From Macrotrachela quadricornifera (taxonomy: Eukaryota > Rotifera > Eurotatoria > Philodinida > Philodinidae): 64,000 nt of DNA. Of this stretch, positions 23,431 through 35,465 are shown piece after piece; within the stretch, counting starts at the first letter, position 1, and the number at the start of each line of letters is the position of its first letter. The DNA is taken from assembly GCA_022393335.1 (NCBI GenBank), contig JAJEKB010021345.1, positions 1,075,523 through 1,139,522 on the forward strand, written 5' to 3'. The translations under genes and the position numbers were made by a program. The notes beneath the pieces were generated by a model that did no database searches, was not told where the DNA came from, and saw only the letters and a program-made list of their open reading frames with translations.

Positions 23431-26265
23431 AGTTAATAAATGAAATAAAATTCTGTACGATTATATACCTATGTTGTAATTACATACGTATATGTCAAGT
23501 AACAAAAACGAAAGAGTTAGTAGTCATTATTTTGTTCTGTTACGGGTGTATGTGCTATATTAGCGAAAAAAATGATGTAACATATACGTAGATTACGAAA
23601 ACTAGTGACAGAATGAAAAAAAAGGTGACTCTCGGTTTTGATTTCGAAACAACTTGTTTATGTGATGTAATTAAAACGAAATTCAACAAGAAAAAATCTC
23701 ATTGATAATGTTATATTTGATTAATTTCAACTAGATGTATTCTCTCATTTACATAGGAAAGATAAGAAAATTACTGTGTCAACTATATGAAAAATAGATG
23801 CCTTTTACTTTCACAATGCTGAATTATTCTTAATTCTTATTAAACAGATAATTTGAATTGTCGCTTAATAGATTGATACGAATAAATTATTGTTTGCAAC
23901 ATTCTGTATTAACATCTGCGTCGCTATAAGTCGTCAATACAGAATTTTTGATGAACTTTATTTGTATATACATTTAGTGCGTGTTTCCTCAAAAATAGAT
24001 CTTTTTAATGTATTCAGTGCTCTTATTCGTTAAATATTCTTTAAAACTGAGTGAAGGAGTAGAATCCGATGCATGCATACAGATATTGATAAAGATGCTT
24101 TAGGTCAATCACCCGTTTCGTAAAGAACAGTTAATTCTCGAAACTTTTTACACTATGGAAGTCGTCAACATTTAACTAAAGACGTTTCTTCTTAGTTCTA
24201 AGATTGATAAATTATACGCATACATTCATAATGTTTTAGACATATTCGTAAATATCATTGTTTCTTTTTTGTTAAATAATCGATCGAACGTTCAGTAAAC
24301 ATTTGACAATATAATTCTTTTTTATTCGAAGACATGATTATAAGATATATAATCGAAGAAACGAGTTACCAACTGATTCATTGCTTTTGAAGCATTTGAC
24401 ATTGATTTGTTCGTATAGCTACTTTCTTTCATAATAAAACAAAGTATAGTAGCATGAAGTCGTGATGAATTACTCAAATGGCGATGATATATTCTTTTAT
24501 CTGTTTATTTACATCCATATGCTCCTTAAATATTTGGTTTTATTCTTTTTATTTTACTATTCAAAGGATATCAAATGGATTTACAAAAGACTAAAATCGG
24601 TCAAATATGTCTTTTAAAATGGATATTAAAGACAGAAAATAATAATGGGAAAATAAAGACAAATGAAATAGTTGAAAATTTTGTGAAAAATCCATCTAAA
24701 TTCGTTTGCTTTTCAAAATAAAATATTATTTAGATTGAGTTATCCTTTCAAATGACAATAAACAAATACTTAAATACAATAGATAATTTTTAGAGAGTTA
24801 TCAATGTTTTATTCATTTAGATAAATGATTTCAATGATAGTTTCAATCTAACGTTAAGTATAAAATGATTTGCTTTCATTTATTCAGAAGTAAAGCACAG
24901 ACATGTTCTGCGGCTAGGATTAATTCAACGCGTTTAAATACATTCAAATGAACTCAAATATCTCACATGTATTCACACGTGTTTCATGATATAAAAAAAT
25001 CTAGTTTACTTCGTCGAATAATTAACAAACCTATTGAGTTTTAATTTTTTTACGATGTTTTTTTTGTATATAATGTGAAATATTTACCTGTAAATTGATC
25101 TGTTCTGTATGATACCTAAGTGAATAATGTTAATTAGATATAATATGACCTTTTCCCATACAATTTTTTGTAATATCATTAATCGTGCTTTTAGACAGCA
25201 TAAACGTATAAAATATATATATGTAATAACTATCTCGATAACATTTACTTTGTAATAAAAAAAGAAACTATTTTCATTATATCAGCTCTCATCTTTCATC
25301 TTAGACAAGTTGCTGCTTTTCTGAAATTATAATCATTTATAGGAAGGAATTTTTTTCTGTAAATAAATAACAATCTTCTAGATAAGTCGATAATATACAA
25401 ACTATGAATTTGCCTGAGAATACAGCAAAGTAAATTAAAGTTTAATAAAACAAAAAGAAAGCATTCTTCATTAAAGAAAAAACAAGCAGGAAAACATATA
25501 AATTGTCTAATAAGATATAAACTAAGAATCATATTGAATTATGATTATATTTTTATTAAATTGTTTTCATTCATTCATGCATTTAACTTTTCCTTCCGAA
25601 AAATAAATGAAGTTTATTTTTGTTTTATTGTTTCTAAAGCATAATATAAATATTAATTAACAATCAATAGTAAAAAAATATTTTTGTTTTTTATACATTT
25701 ACTCGTATCACATTTGAATGATGCAGTATAACATTATCAAAAGACATATATATGATCGATTGATGAGTCAATGTGATTCATTGGTTACGGTATATGAATT
25801 TATAATCAAACATCTTTTTTTCTAGTCTCTGTCATCGCACAATTTAAAAGTTCATATAAAAATATAAAATTTATTCTGTTCAAATGCCTCGTAAAAGAGA
25901 TGATCGCCATATGAACTTGATGATGACGCAGTTCACATCTGTGCGAACAAAAGGATTCTTTTCCCAAACATAAAATCCAAGCACGCTTAGAAGCAAAAAA
26001 ATTTTCACGTGTGAATGACAGTGCATCTTTCTCGCATAAATGACATTTGTAAAACGCTGTAAAGTTAAGTCATGAAATGTTGTATTCTTCCTTTAAACAT
26101 TTATTAACAAATAATCAACAAATTTAAACATGAATAAAATCACACATATATTGGTTTATATATGTTTCTTTGTATACAACATCAATAATGGGAAAACAAT
26201 AAAATAGAAAATTAAACAAAGTGAAACGCTATAATGGCAACTATATTTGTTATATTGAGTAATTC
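23431..26265. other. 2.8-kb gene-free region
   Basis: AT-rich with no exon that I can support. Short open frames (for example 25296-25532 on the minus strand) are low-complexity and unspliced. No clear tandem or inverted repeat was found by eye. Confidence 0.4.
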
Positions 26266-27225
26266 CTAGTGTTGTACTTGTCCAGCTATTTGGCCGACTT
26301 TTGCACGTGGATTTGTTAATACTTGTGGAGCAACAGTATGTGTTATTCGCCAGAAAAAAACAAGATTTTTACATTTTCGTTGTAATTCAGGTATTGTTAT
26401 GACAATTGCAAATGGTGTGAATAATACAATCCAGTACAGCAAAAATAAAGTGTCACTATAATAATCTGCTGCCACAGTTCGTGGGAGACCTAGCGAATAA
26501 CAAGAATACAACGTCATTGGTGGGAGATCTAATAAAATATAAAGTATTGCTATTGGTACTAATTGTCCAGCTAATTTTTTATAACTCGCCCAATTAATTC
26601 TTCGACGAACGCGATATCTCTGATAAAGAACACGAATAAATAGTGAAACACTAAAGATGACGATGATGAATGCAGGCATTATATAATGAAAAATACTATC
26701 CCACAGAGATATCCACCGAATACTTGTAATACATGCATAACGACTACATAATCTAATATTGTAATTGAAAGGTATATTACAGGGTAGAATGAGGAGCATG
26801 ACAGTATAAAAGATAGTAGGCCAAACAATACATATCATTAAAGGTAGATAATGAAAAATTAAAAGCTTTAGTTTTGTTCCATACCAATTTGAATAAAATA
26901 TCAAAATATGTCGTTCAATTGATGCCCATGACATCAGAAAATAAGTGGTTATAAACGTTACTGCACTACAATATACCCAAACGATACAAAATACAGGTGT
27001 TGATGATAATGCAGTTCTTGTTTGATAATAATAAATATGCCATATAATATCGGTAAATTCTATGATAAGACCACAAAATAAAAGGAGAATGATAACATGA
27101 TTGTTAAGAGCATGACGAAGTGTTCGATTTCTCAATAAATGATAAAGACTAAAGATACTGACAATAATCGATGGAATCAGAGGAATTAGAAGAAGCCATG
27201 AACGTGTATAAAAAGATATTGTCAT
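26266..27225 (-). CDS. Orphan rhodopsin-like 7TM receptor
   Basis: A 319-residue single-exon G-protein-coupled-receptor-like membrane protein. Seven hydrophobic segments can be read, roughly at residues 9-30, 40-65, 77-103, 120-145, 175-200, 220-242 and 255-280. TM3 starts after a Cys (FCIVWVYCSAV) and ends WASIERHILIF, where ERH stands in for the DRY motif. Basic loops RYRVRRR (loop 3) and a cytoplasmic tail after ITIPELQRKC fit the inside-out topology. The NPxxY motif in TM7 is not obvious. The compact, intronless form and short N-terminus resemble the lineage-expanded orphan receptors of small invertebrates. The ligand is unknown. I place the start at the first Met before TM1. Confidence 0.75.
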   Translation of the reverse strand: MTISFYTRSWLLLIPLIPSIIVSIFSLYHLLRNRTLRHALNNHVIILLLFCGLIIEFTDIIWHIYYYQTRTALSSTPVFCIVWVYCSAVTFITTYFLMSWASIERHILIFYSNWYGTKLKLLIFHYLPLMICIVWPTIFYTVMLLILPCNIPFNYNIRLCSRYACITSIRWISLWDSIFHYIMPAFIIVIFSVSLFIRVLYQRYRVRRRINWASYKKLAGQLVPIAILYILLDLPPMTLYSCYSLGLPRTVAADYYSDTLFLLYWIVLFTPFAIVITIPELQRKCKNLVFFWRITHTVAPQVLTNPRAKVGQIAGQVQH

Positions 27226-28489
27226 TATAATTGTAATATATTCTGATGAGTTATGTGACTAACCTTCGAGTGATAATACAGTTTGCAAAAAATGAATAAT
27301 AAACTAGAATAAAAATATATCGTTGTCAATTTTTTGTAGTCTAGAATGATAAGAATAAACACATTCATAGTAGTTTTTGAATATGAAAAGAAAACTTTTT
27401 ATTTTTCATAACTTATTCATTTATTCATGTAAGACGTACTATTTTTCATTTTTCTCGTAGTATATATAAATATGATGATGATGGCAGGAATAAAAATATA
27501 TCGGACTGTGATATTATTCTTTTCATTATTAACTTAATTCTTTCTCTCAGAGTTGCATTTAATTCATCACTACTTTTCTATGTCGTCTAATAAGTAATAA
27601 ATGAATAAAAATAGAAGTTACTGAGATTACTTCAAGCTATCACGATATATCTGCGTCATACATCAGTGTCATCACAAAGAACAAAATCTATTATTTATTG
27701 CTGAAAGACACAATAAAATGTATATTACTCTTTTAATAATTTTATTATGAAGATGAAATGAGGCTTAAAATTAATATTCACTTTTTGACATAATAAAACA
27801 AATCAAATAATAACATTTTTAAAGAAAATTTTCATCGTCATTATCATCTAAACTTTGTACTATATATTTTGAATAATCCTAACGATTACTTATAATGAAT
27901 TATTAAATCTTCTCTAGTGTTGTAATAAACAGACTAGCTAGACTCGTTCAATTATCCGAAATATTTTGTATTTGTATATTAATTTCTTCAGTCCCTACAA
28001 TAATTTGATGTACTACTCAATCAGCTACATATTTTTTTTTAACATTGAAGTTTATATTGTACTATAGTCTGATTCACATTATTCAGTAGAAAGCAGAGGG
28101 AGGCGCCTACGAAAGAAAAGAGAACAATTTAAGATAATTGAGAAGATGTACAAACTAATAAACAAACTATTTCTGAACTAAAAGTTTTGGTACAATATTA
28201 ACCTTCAAATTATATTCCAAGAGAAAGAGAAAAATAGATAAATATATGCCGATGGTATATAGAGAAATTAATCTTACATGATGGAGAAGAGAAAAAAAAA
28301 TTTTAAATTGTTATCTATGGAAAAATCAGTGACATCTACTCACTGTACCTGGAGAACACTACCTCGAATGATTATATAATTACGAGTAGTAGAATTACGA
28401 TGGAAATAAAAATTATTTATATATAAAGATGTAAATGTATTTAGTTGATCTTCTGAATATTTCGTGTTATGGTTTGTTTTTGGGTTCAA
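27226..28489. other. Gene-free region
   Basis: Upstream of the receptor gene. No supportable exon, tandem repeat or transposon terminus was seen. Confidence 0.4.
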
Positions 28490-28810
28490 AACTTAACCAG
28501 TCAATTCTACTATGTCTTGCTCTATCCTATCCGTTAAGTTATTAATAAATTTATTATTTTTTCTAAAGCCTACAGTTTTATACCATAATTTTTCATGACT
28601 AGTAATTATTTGAAAAGCTGTCCATATGTGTTGACATTGAGTTGATTCTAACAATCTTTCTAAATGATTCAAAAAATGACACTAAATTGATTAAATAAAG
28701 TTGTGAAGAGTTTTTTCTTGACGAAGAATTTGCGCAATTATATCATCCCACGTAACAAAGACCAAGTTGCGATTAATGATGGAAAGTGTGGGAGTGCAAA
28801 TGCATAAAAT
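28490..28810 (-). pseudogene. Possible gene remnant of unknown family
   Basis: On the minus strand a stretch with protein-like composition reads NLVFVTWDDIIAQILRQEKT, hits stops and a frame change near 28685, then continues in a shifted frame as HFLNHLERLLESTQCQHIWT ... TSHEKLWYKTVGF ... LTDRIEQDIVELTG and a stop near 28498. The codon pattern resembles the real genes here, but a start and splice-consistent upstream exons are missing. It may be the decayed 3' end of a gene, or two exons with a short intron that I could not resolve. Confidence 0.3.
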
Positions 28811-29570
28811 ACTTTTCGATGAATTGTTGTGTCTTTTTTCGATATCTTATATAGAACAGTAATTTTATTCTTTTATAAATTTTTATCTTTTCTAGTTTTC
28901 ATCAATGTAATTTCTCCATTTTAATTTAGTAGTTATTGTCGCTTCGTGATAATTGAAGGATAGAATAAATTCAATTTTCATTCTCTTTCTCGTAGAGACA
29001 AGTCTACAAAGAACAAATTGTTTGTTTGGTTGTTTGTATGTCCGCACTTCACTATTTCCTTTGATTATTAATCATTAAGGTTTTTACTGTTATTAGTGTC
29101 TGTTTAGGAAAGCTTGATCAAAGATTTTTCAAATAAAATAACGAAAATCTATGATCAGTTTGTGTTAATATGCTAGCAATGCTAAGAAGTATAAAGTAAG
29201 ACATACTAATGTCATCATAGTTTTCGAAAAAGCTTTCCTAGAGGAAATTCAAAAACAAGAATTTCATTCTGAAACTAGTTACTATTAATAATATAGATAA
29301 GTGAATAATTTGGGGAGTGTCCATAGATGAACGTTATTTGTGAATGAAATGCAGGTGTAGCAAATTTCCATAGATTATGTCCATGGATTATACAGATCAT
29401 CTTTTGCTCTCTTTTTATTTGTAGATATCGAATTCTTTCAAACTAATTCGCGTGCTCAAGCAGAACAGTAGTTAGTTGTGTCTTCGTAATTCTACGTCTT
29501 TTCCAAAGTGATGACAGAAGCAAAGTAAAGACAGTATAAAAAAGATTGATTATCGAGCATGAGTCCTAAA
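28811..29570. other. Gene-free region
   Basis: No supportable feature. The right side may contain the eroded 5' part of the mariner relic that follows. Confidence 0.4.
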
Positions 29571-29575
29571 GATAA

Positions 29576-30063
29576 AAAGAGTTATATCACATTGGGTTGC
29601 TCATCAACTTACTGGCGAACAAAAACAAGAACAATTAAGAATTTGTCGTCAAAATGTAGAGAAATTCAGAAATAGAACATGACAGTTATGTGTTATTATT
29701 ACTGGTGATGAGACATGGATTTATTCCAGACAGATTGGTGAGAAGTCAAGCAATTTCATCTGAATTGGTAAAGATGAACCATCGAGGACCGTTGTTCGTC
29801 GGAATAGATCTGTACTAGGAACGCTGATTAACTTATTCTTTAACTTCATTAGTCCTGTTCTTATACATAAAGTAGTTAAAGACAAGACTATCGATCACGA
29901 CTACTATATTAAAAATTAAGAAAAAAAGAAAAATCATCACGCACAAAAAATAAACTGCTTCATGATAATGGTTGTTTTTATACTCATCGAGATATTGTCA
30001 ATTATGTGATAGAGGAAACTATCGAAATTATTCTACATCCATCACATTCATTTAATAAAATAA
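29576..30063 (+). pseudogene. Decayed mariner transposase
   Basis: The frame reads RVISHWVAHQLTGEQKQEQL, a stop, then IITGDETWIYSRQIGEKSS (the first catalytic Asp block GDETWIY), a stop, then VVRRNRSVLGTL and DKTIDHDYYIKN. After a frameshift, KLLHDNGCFYTHRDIVNYVI carries the second block, HDN(A/G), followed by IEIILHPSHS. Order and spacing match mariner-family transposases. At least three stops plus frameshifts make it non-functional. Terminal repeats were not found, so the element's limits are unknown. Confidence 0.85.
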
Positions 30064-30531
30064 AACTACGAATATTTCTTTCTTTTTGTTTTCTAGTTTT
30101 CTATTGTCAGGATCGTTTCTTGGCTATAAGTATTATAGATTTTATCTAACGGAATATTAAAAGTAAATCCATGATAAAGCTGCTCTATAAATTATTAAAG
30201 ACAGGACATTATACTGTATATTCCTATAGTAAAACGTTCAATATTTACTTCTTTTTTTTTTTTTTATAAAATTCTAAACATTATGTTACAAACTTTTAGC
30301 ACGCTCCGAGTATAATCGTAAAATATAGATACAAATAGAAAATTGTCTAACAAGTTGTATAATAAACAAGGCATTATAGATTACTGTAATGTAAATAAAA
30401 TCACAAAATGCTGAAAACAGATACGTGATAATGAATAATTTTATATATCTCTCATCGCCAAGTATTTTCATAGAAAACCTCAAAAATTTCATGTAACAAG
30501 ATTTCAAAACATTCATCTTATTTTATAAGAA
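30064..30531. other. Spacer between mariner relic and EEP gene
   Basis: Possible continuation of the transposon remnant, including a poly-T run near 30250. The small minus-strand open frame at 30286-30516 has no recognisable features and is not called. Confidence 0.4.
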
Positions 30532-31707
30532 CTAGTTTTCTGAATCTTTTTTTAATTCAAATAAAGCAACCACAGGAAAATGATCGGAAGAATAATTTCT
30601 GGATCGAATATCAACAATAGACATAAATCGAGGTTGCAACTGTTTACTTCTATCAGCTGAATGCTGATATAAAATCCAATCAACATGAAATCGATGTAAA
30701 GACCATAGTGACTTCATTTCTGATAAATCGAGCATTCCACAAAATTTTATTAATTCTTTAAAAATATTAAAATAAGATGAGTAATGTGTTGGTACTTCAT
30801 ATGGTAATTTAACACCTAAACCATGAATAGTAAATAGTATTGTCTGCAGAAATTGAACTGCATATGTATTTATTATTGATCCAAACCAACCATGAAAAGT
30901 TGATGAAAATGAATTCGATACACATAGGAATGGATGAGATTTACAAACTATCCAAGTATCATAAAGAAAATCTGAAGATGTCAAAATATTATATGTAGCT
31001 TGTCCTGGAATAGTATTAAAATCTCCAAATAATAAAATAACGTCTTTTGGATATTTATTTTTCCATTGATTTATCGTAGAACGAATAATTTTTGCTTGTT
31101 CTCGACGGGCTTGTTCACTTTTAACATCTAAATGCGTGTTAAAAACAAGAATATTCACCGAATTATCCTCAGATATTAATTTAAATCGTGCAATATTCAA
31201 TGTTCGTGCTCCATGACTATCCCAATCTTTACTTCCAACAGTTCTTGGTGTTTTTGATAGCCATATGTAATCTTGTTCAATTAGTTTTAATATTTGATCA
31301 TTGTATAAAATAGCAACTTGAAAATCCATTTGAGTCGCTGAATCATAAAGATTAGTGTTAGTAGAATCACGACGATAGCCAATAGATTGATAGTATTTTG
31401 GAAGATAAGATTGCCAATGTTGCAATTGATCAGTAAATGGTTCTTGTACACATAGAATAGCTGGTTGCCATTTTTCAACAGTTTCAGTTAAACGATAAAT
31501 TCTCTTTGTAAAATGATTATTTGGATCACGTTCAAAACCATCAAAACGAATATTAAATGTTATAACAGACAATAGATCTTGTTTTATTGCTAGATATTTT
31601 TGCAGTATATCAAAATCATCTTGTTCAGTATAACGAGGAAAAGTAAATAGAAAAGTAATTGATAGAGGAATTAATATGAAAAGTAAAATAAATAGTTTGT
31701 GTTGCAT
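30532..31707 (-). CDS. Endonuclease/exonuclease/phosphatase-family protein
   Basis: A 391-residue single-exon hydrolase of the EEP fold (DNase I / sphingomyelinase / inositol phosphatase superfamily). A hydrophobic N-terminal segment (about residues 5-23) suggests a signal peptide or membrane anchor, so the enzyme probably acts in the secretory path or outside the cell. Fold motifs are in order: TFNIRFD (Asn52), CVQEP (Glu89), NTHLDV (His192, Asp194), FGDFN (Asp229, Asn231), HVDWIL near 342-347 and SSDHFPV (Asp375, His376). All metal- and phosphate-site positions are kept, so it should be active. TFNIRFD, THLDV and SDHFP are typical of the bacterial-type EEP subgroup. An insertion of about 75 residues after GDFN contains a hydrophobic stretch (about 275-300). 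The substrate cannot be deduced. The lack of introns makes bacterial origin possible but not shown. Confidence 0.85.
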   Translation of the reverse strand: MQHKLFILLFILIPLSITFLFTFPRYTEQDDFDILQKYLAIKQDLLSVITFNIRFDGFERDPNNHFTKRIYRLTETVEKWQPAILCVQEPFTDQLQHWQSYLPKYYQSIGYRRDSTNTNLYDSATQMDFQVAILYNDQILKLIEQDYIWLSKTPRTVGSKDWDSHGARTLNIARFKLISEDNSVNILVFNTHLDVKSEQARREQAKIIRSTINQWKNKYPKDVILLFGDFNTIPGQATYNILTSSDFLYDTWIVCKSHPFLCVSNSFSSTFHGWFGSIINTYAVQFLQTILFTIHGLGVKLPYEVPTHYSSYFNIFKELIKFCGMLDLSEMKSLWSLHRFHVDWILYQHSADRSKQLQPRFMSIVDIRSRNYSSDHFPVVALFELKKDSEN

Positions 31708-34568
31708 AACAGAAGATACTTCAGATCGAATTATATAAAACTTAGTCTTTGTCTGATTGCATCATACATTTAGGTAAGAAATTAAACAAATAAAACGAAT
31801 AACTCAAGACTAGTTCTAAAAGTTTATTACTTTTTATAGTAATGTTTGATCCTATTGGTTTGTGATTGTCATAGGATAGTACGATGAACTTGCAGAATCT
31901 AATCTCACAGAACAAAATTGCATAAAAATGTAAATAACGTTGTATTTATGGAATTAAAATTCGTTAAATAAAATACTCAACATAACATCGGTGATGTCGC
32001 TACTAGACGTCTTGAAATAGCCATACTAAATAATACTAGTGACAACCCATTGCAAAATTGATAGAATCCGACATTTCGTTCTCCAATAATTGGGATTCTG
32101 ATATCTTTCTGTCTATCGTTTTTCAATGATATTCTTATAGAGTTGAATCTTTTGAAATGCACTATCTATTTCCGATGAATCCAATAAAGATTAATGTATT
32201 TTCAAAAGAGATATCTAGAATTTTGAAAAATGGTAATCATGTATATAGCATATATTCATTGAAATATATCGTACTTATATAAAAGGTACTATAGATAGTT
32301 TACAGTCTACTAAAATGTGTCACTTTATTATCTTTAGGAGATCAATAAGATTATTACAGTTTATATTAAAAGTATCCACAAAATGGTTTAATCTGATTGA
32401 AAATCTTTCTCTTATTCCTAAAATTTTCTGAGACATATTTAGATTACTATTACTATCACAGGTTGACAGATTATATCTGGTAGGTTATATGTACCTTGCA
32501 CAGCTACTATCGTCGCACATGATTACCCATGTATTATTTTGGAAAAGTTCAAATATGAAATAACTTTTTATTTAGGAACATTCAAAAGTAGCGGCAACCA
32601 CATCTCAATTTTGTATAGGAGGCTTGGCGAAACTTTCTCTCTATACAGTCTGATAGAGAAAAGAATGCTTTAATTCTCTACAGCATTTGATCATACATCC
32701 ACTAATATCATACTAATAAAATTTTGATAAGAACTGTTTTTGATGAAAGTTAGCTGGTAGCGTTAGTAAATTATAAATCTTGTAGCTCTTTTATATTCCA
32801 CTTTGTTTTCACTTTTAATCGTCAATAGTAGTTTATAGGGATCTAAATAAAATAAAACAATGTCAGTATTTAACTAAATGATTAAAAAAAAATGTTGACC
32901 AAATTCTTAACAAAAATAGTCAATAATAGATGATAAACATTACACTATAAATTATAAAATACATTATTACACAATAGGGGATAATATTCAATATTCCAAC
33001 ACTAACTCTCTTGCTAATTTCATCTTATTTTATATATAGCATTCTGATAAATATTGTACAATACATGTTTAAACATTTTGAATAATATGTCTCATCAACA
33101 GTAAAAATGACTCTAAAGGTAAAACTATCCTTATAGGATAATGAAACAAAGATGAATAGAAAAAGAACAACAATCATCATTAAGTAATATATTAGTCAAT
33201 CTTATCTCGAAATACAAAACCTCTTTTACTATCAATATTAACGATTAATTTATCATATTTTCATTATGTTCAACATTATTTTTTAATTAATTTGAAAAAA
33301 TTTTCTGGTTTATATTTAGAGATTATCAATTACCATCTGATTATTGTGATGCTAGTAATGAATGATGGTCGTATATCTCTATCATCATTACCTTTCGGAA
33401 TAATTAATTAAAAATTAGATTTAAATAGATTTACAGTCACTAGTCGTAGTTTTCATTAGTCGTGATTTCATTGCGATACTACAAAAAAATGATAATTTAT
33501 CATTAAAATAGACCCAATGAAATAAATAACAATAATAATGAAAAGTAAGAAAAAAAATGATTATTTAAGTAAAACTTTTAGTTTTAGAAAATATTCATCG
33601 AATGTTTTATGATTATCGTATCTAATATATAATAATTATTCATCATTAAATGATTCTTATTAATGTTTTCTGCATCTATTATTACAGTATCAGTGTCGGC
33701 AATTATAAATCATTATATAATTTTTCATATTTTCCTGAATCAATAACAGGATCACCTACAATTTCTTTTCTACCAACACTTTACTAGCTTTTAACCAAAT
33801 AATTATTTTTACAGAAAATAAAAAAACATATTTACAAAAAAAACTCCAGTTTTCAAATGTCATTTTCATTTAATTTCATTGTTGTCTTCGGTGAACACAT
33901 TTACATTATGACGTTTATCTCTGTGAAGATTACTTATAAAATCTTATTCATTTTAGTCAGCTAAAGGTATGCTCGGGTTCATTTAATCCAACAGTAAATA
34001 CCGATAATATTTCAAAGAATTTCTAGCATTCAGAATGTTTCTTACTGTTATCCAGTACAAAAATGGTGTAATTGTTGTAATAGATATCAGATCATTAATA
34101 ATAGTAAGAAATATGAATACATTATCTTTTCATTATTGATGATTCGATACAAATGGATCTATATGTTGATATGGTATTGAAGTACTATATTGAACAACCA
34201 AAAAGAATTAATCATTGTTATAACTTCAAGAAAAATGAAAAATGATACACAGTTCATACCTATAGCATCTTAGAAAGTGACAACAGTTGATTCTCTCTTT
34301 TTTTTTAAGACTCGAACGAAAGCAGCTGAAACATCGATGCTGATAATATTTATCAAGATACCTACAAGATAGAATGCTTTAAAACTCTTTCTCAGAGAAA
34401 CACTTAGACATGATTTCTCATCAGTTAACAATAATTTTAATAGCAGTAGAACGCGATAAAAAGAGCAGATTGATTGATCGATCTATCTTTTCTTTGAGAA
34501 TATAATTAGCTAAAAATTCATGATGTATAAACAAACATCAGTTAGATGAACTCATAATCTTTGTTGGC
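31708..34568. other. 2.9-kb gene-free region
   Basis: No exon, transposon end or tandem repeat could be supported. A 61-codon minus-strand frame at 31977-32162 is not convincing as a gene. Confidence 0.4.
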
Positions 34569-35465
34569 TTATTCGTGATAAATCATCTTTTTGGTCATAC
34601 CACCATCGACAATAAAGTTCTACGAAAAGAAAAAACAATAAGTCTTTGTGTACATAGAGTCTAATGATCGGTAAATTACCTGTCCTGTAATGAATCCATT
34701 AACATCGTCTACCAAAAATTCTACGAGTTTTGTAATATCTTCAGGTACACCAACGCGACTAGCAGGATGTTGTGAATGATCAGACTCCGTCAGAGGAGGA
34801 ATAGACGTCGATTCACCACGTTGATTCATCTGTCTTGTATCCATATCACGAACATCAATCCAACCAGGTGAGACCGCATTGACTCGAACACCGGAACCTG
34901 CAAAACTAATAGCCATTGCCTGTGTAAGTCCAATGAGTCCAGCTTTGCTTGCAGCATATCCTTCATTATTGACTTCAGATTGGAGAGCACGAGTGGATGA
35001 AATATTGACTATGCAACCTTTTGAGGCACGAAGATGTGGAGCAGCATAGTGAGAACAGATGTAAGAACCAATAAGATTTATCTCTAGAAAATTACGGAAA
35101 TTTGAAACAGGTACGGCATCGAATGGTGCATCAGGATTGTCTCTACCACCAATCAATGGAGTTGCAAGAGCAGCATTGTTAATGAGTGCATCTAAACCGG
35201 AAAACTTTTCAATAGTAGCAGCGATGCATGAAGATACGGATGATTCATCACTAACATTACAAGTATAAAATAAAGCATGACTTTTCGCTGAGCGACCAGA
35301 ATTTGGTGGAAACACCGAAGGATCATCAGAAAGTAATTGTTCGAGTGCTTTTAGAGAGGTCGTATCATTATCTGCGAATGTTACATAGAAGCCTCGAGAA
35401 AGGAATTTTGTTGCCATATGTCGACCAAGTCCATTTGCTGCACCTGTGACAAGAATTCGCTTCAT
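34569..35465 (-). CDS. Short-chain dehydrogenase/reductase
   Basis: A classical SDR oxidoreductase of 278 residues; uses NAD(P)(H), substrate unknown. Exons (complement): 34680-35465 and 34569-34619, separated by a 60-bp intron near the 3' end. Cofactor motif TGAANGLG is at residues 7-14, an acidic residue follows beta-2 (FADND, favouring NAD), NNAA is at 96-99, the catalytic Ser is in NISSTRA (about 156), and the YxxxK pair is Tyr170/Lys174. VRVNAVSPGWIDV, PASRVGVPEDITKLVEFLV and GQNFIVDGGM complete the C-terminal substrate and tetramer region. The intron joins GFITGQ to NFIVDGG, so the true C-terminus needs the second exon. The sequence is bacterial or fungal in style, and its GC and codon use seem higher than in neighbouring genes. 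One late intron suggests an acquired gene that gained an intron. Confidence 0.92.

Noticed and set aside
31977..32162. 61-codon minus-strand ORF
   Set aside because: No domain, no splice-consistent partners, basic low-complexity composition.
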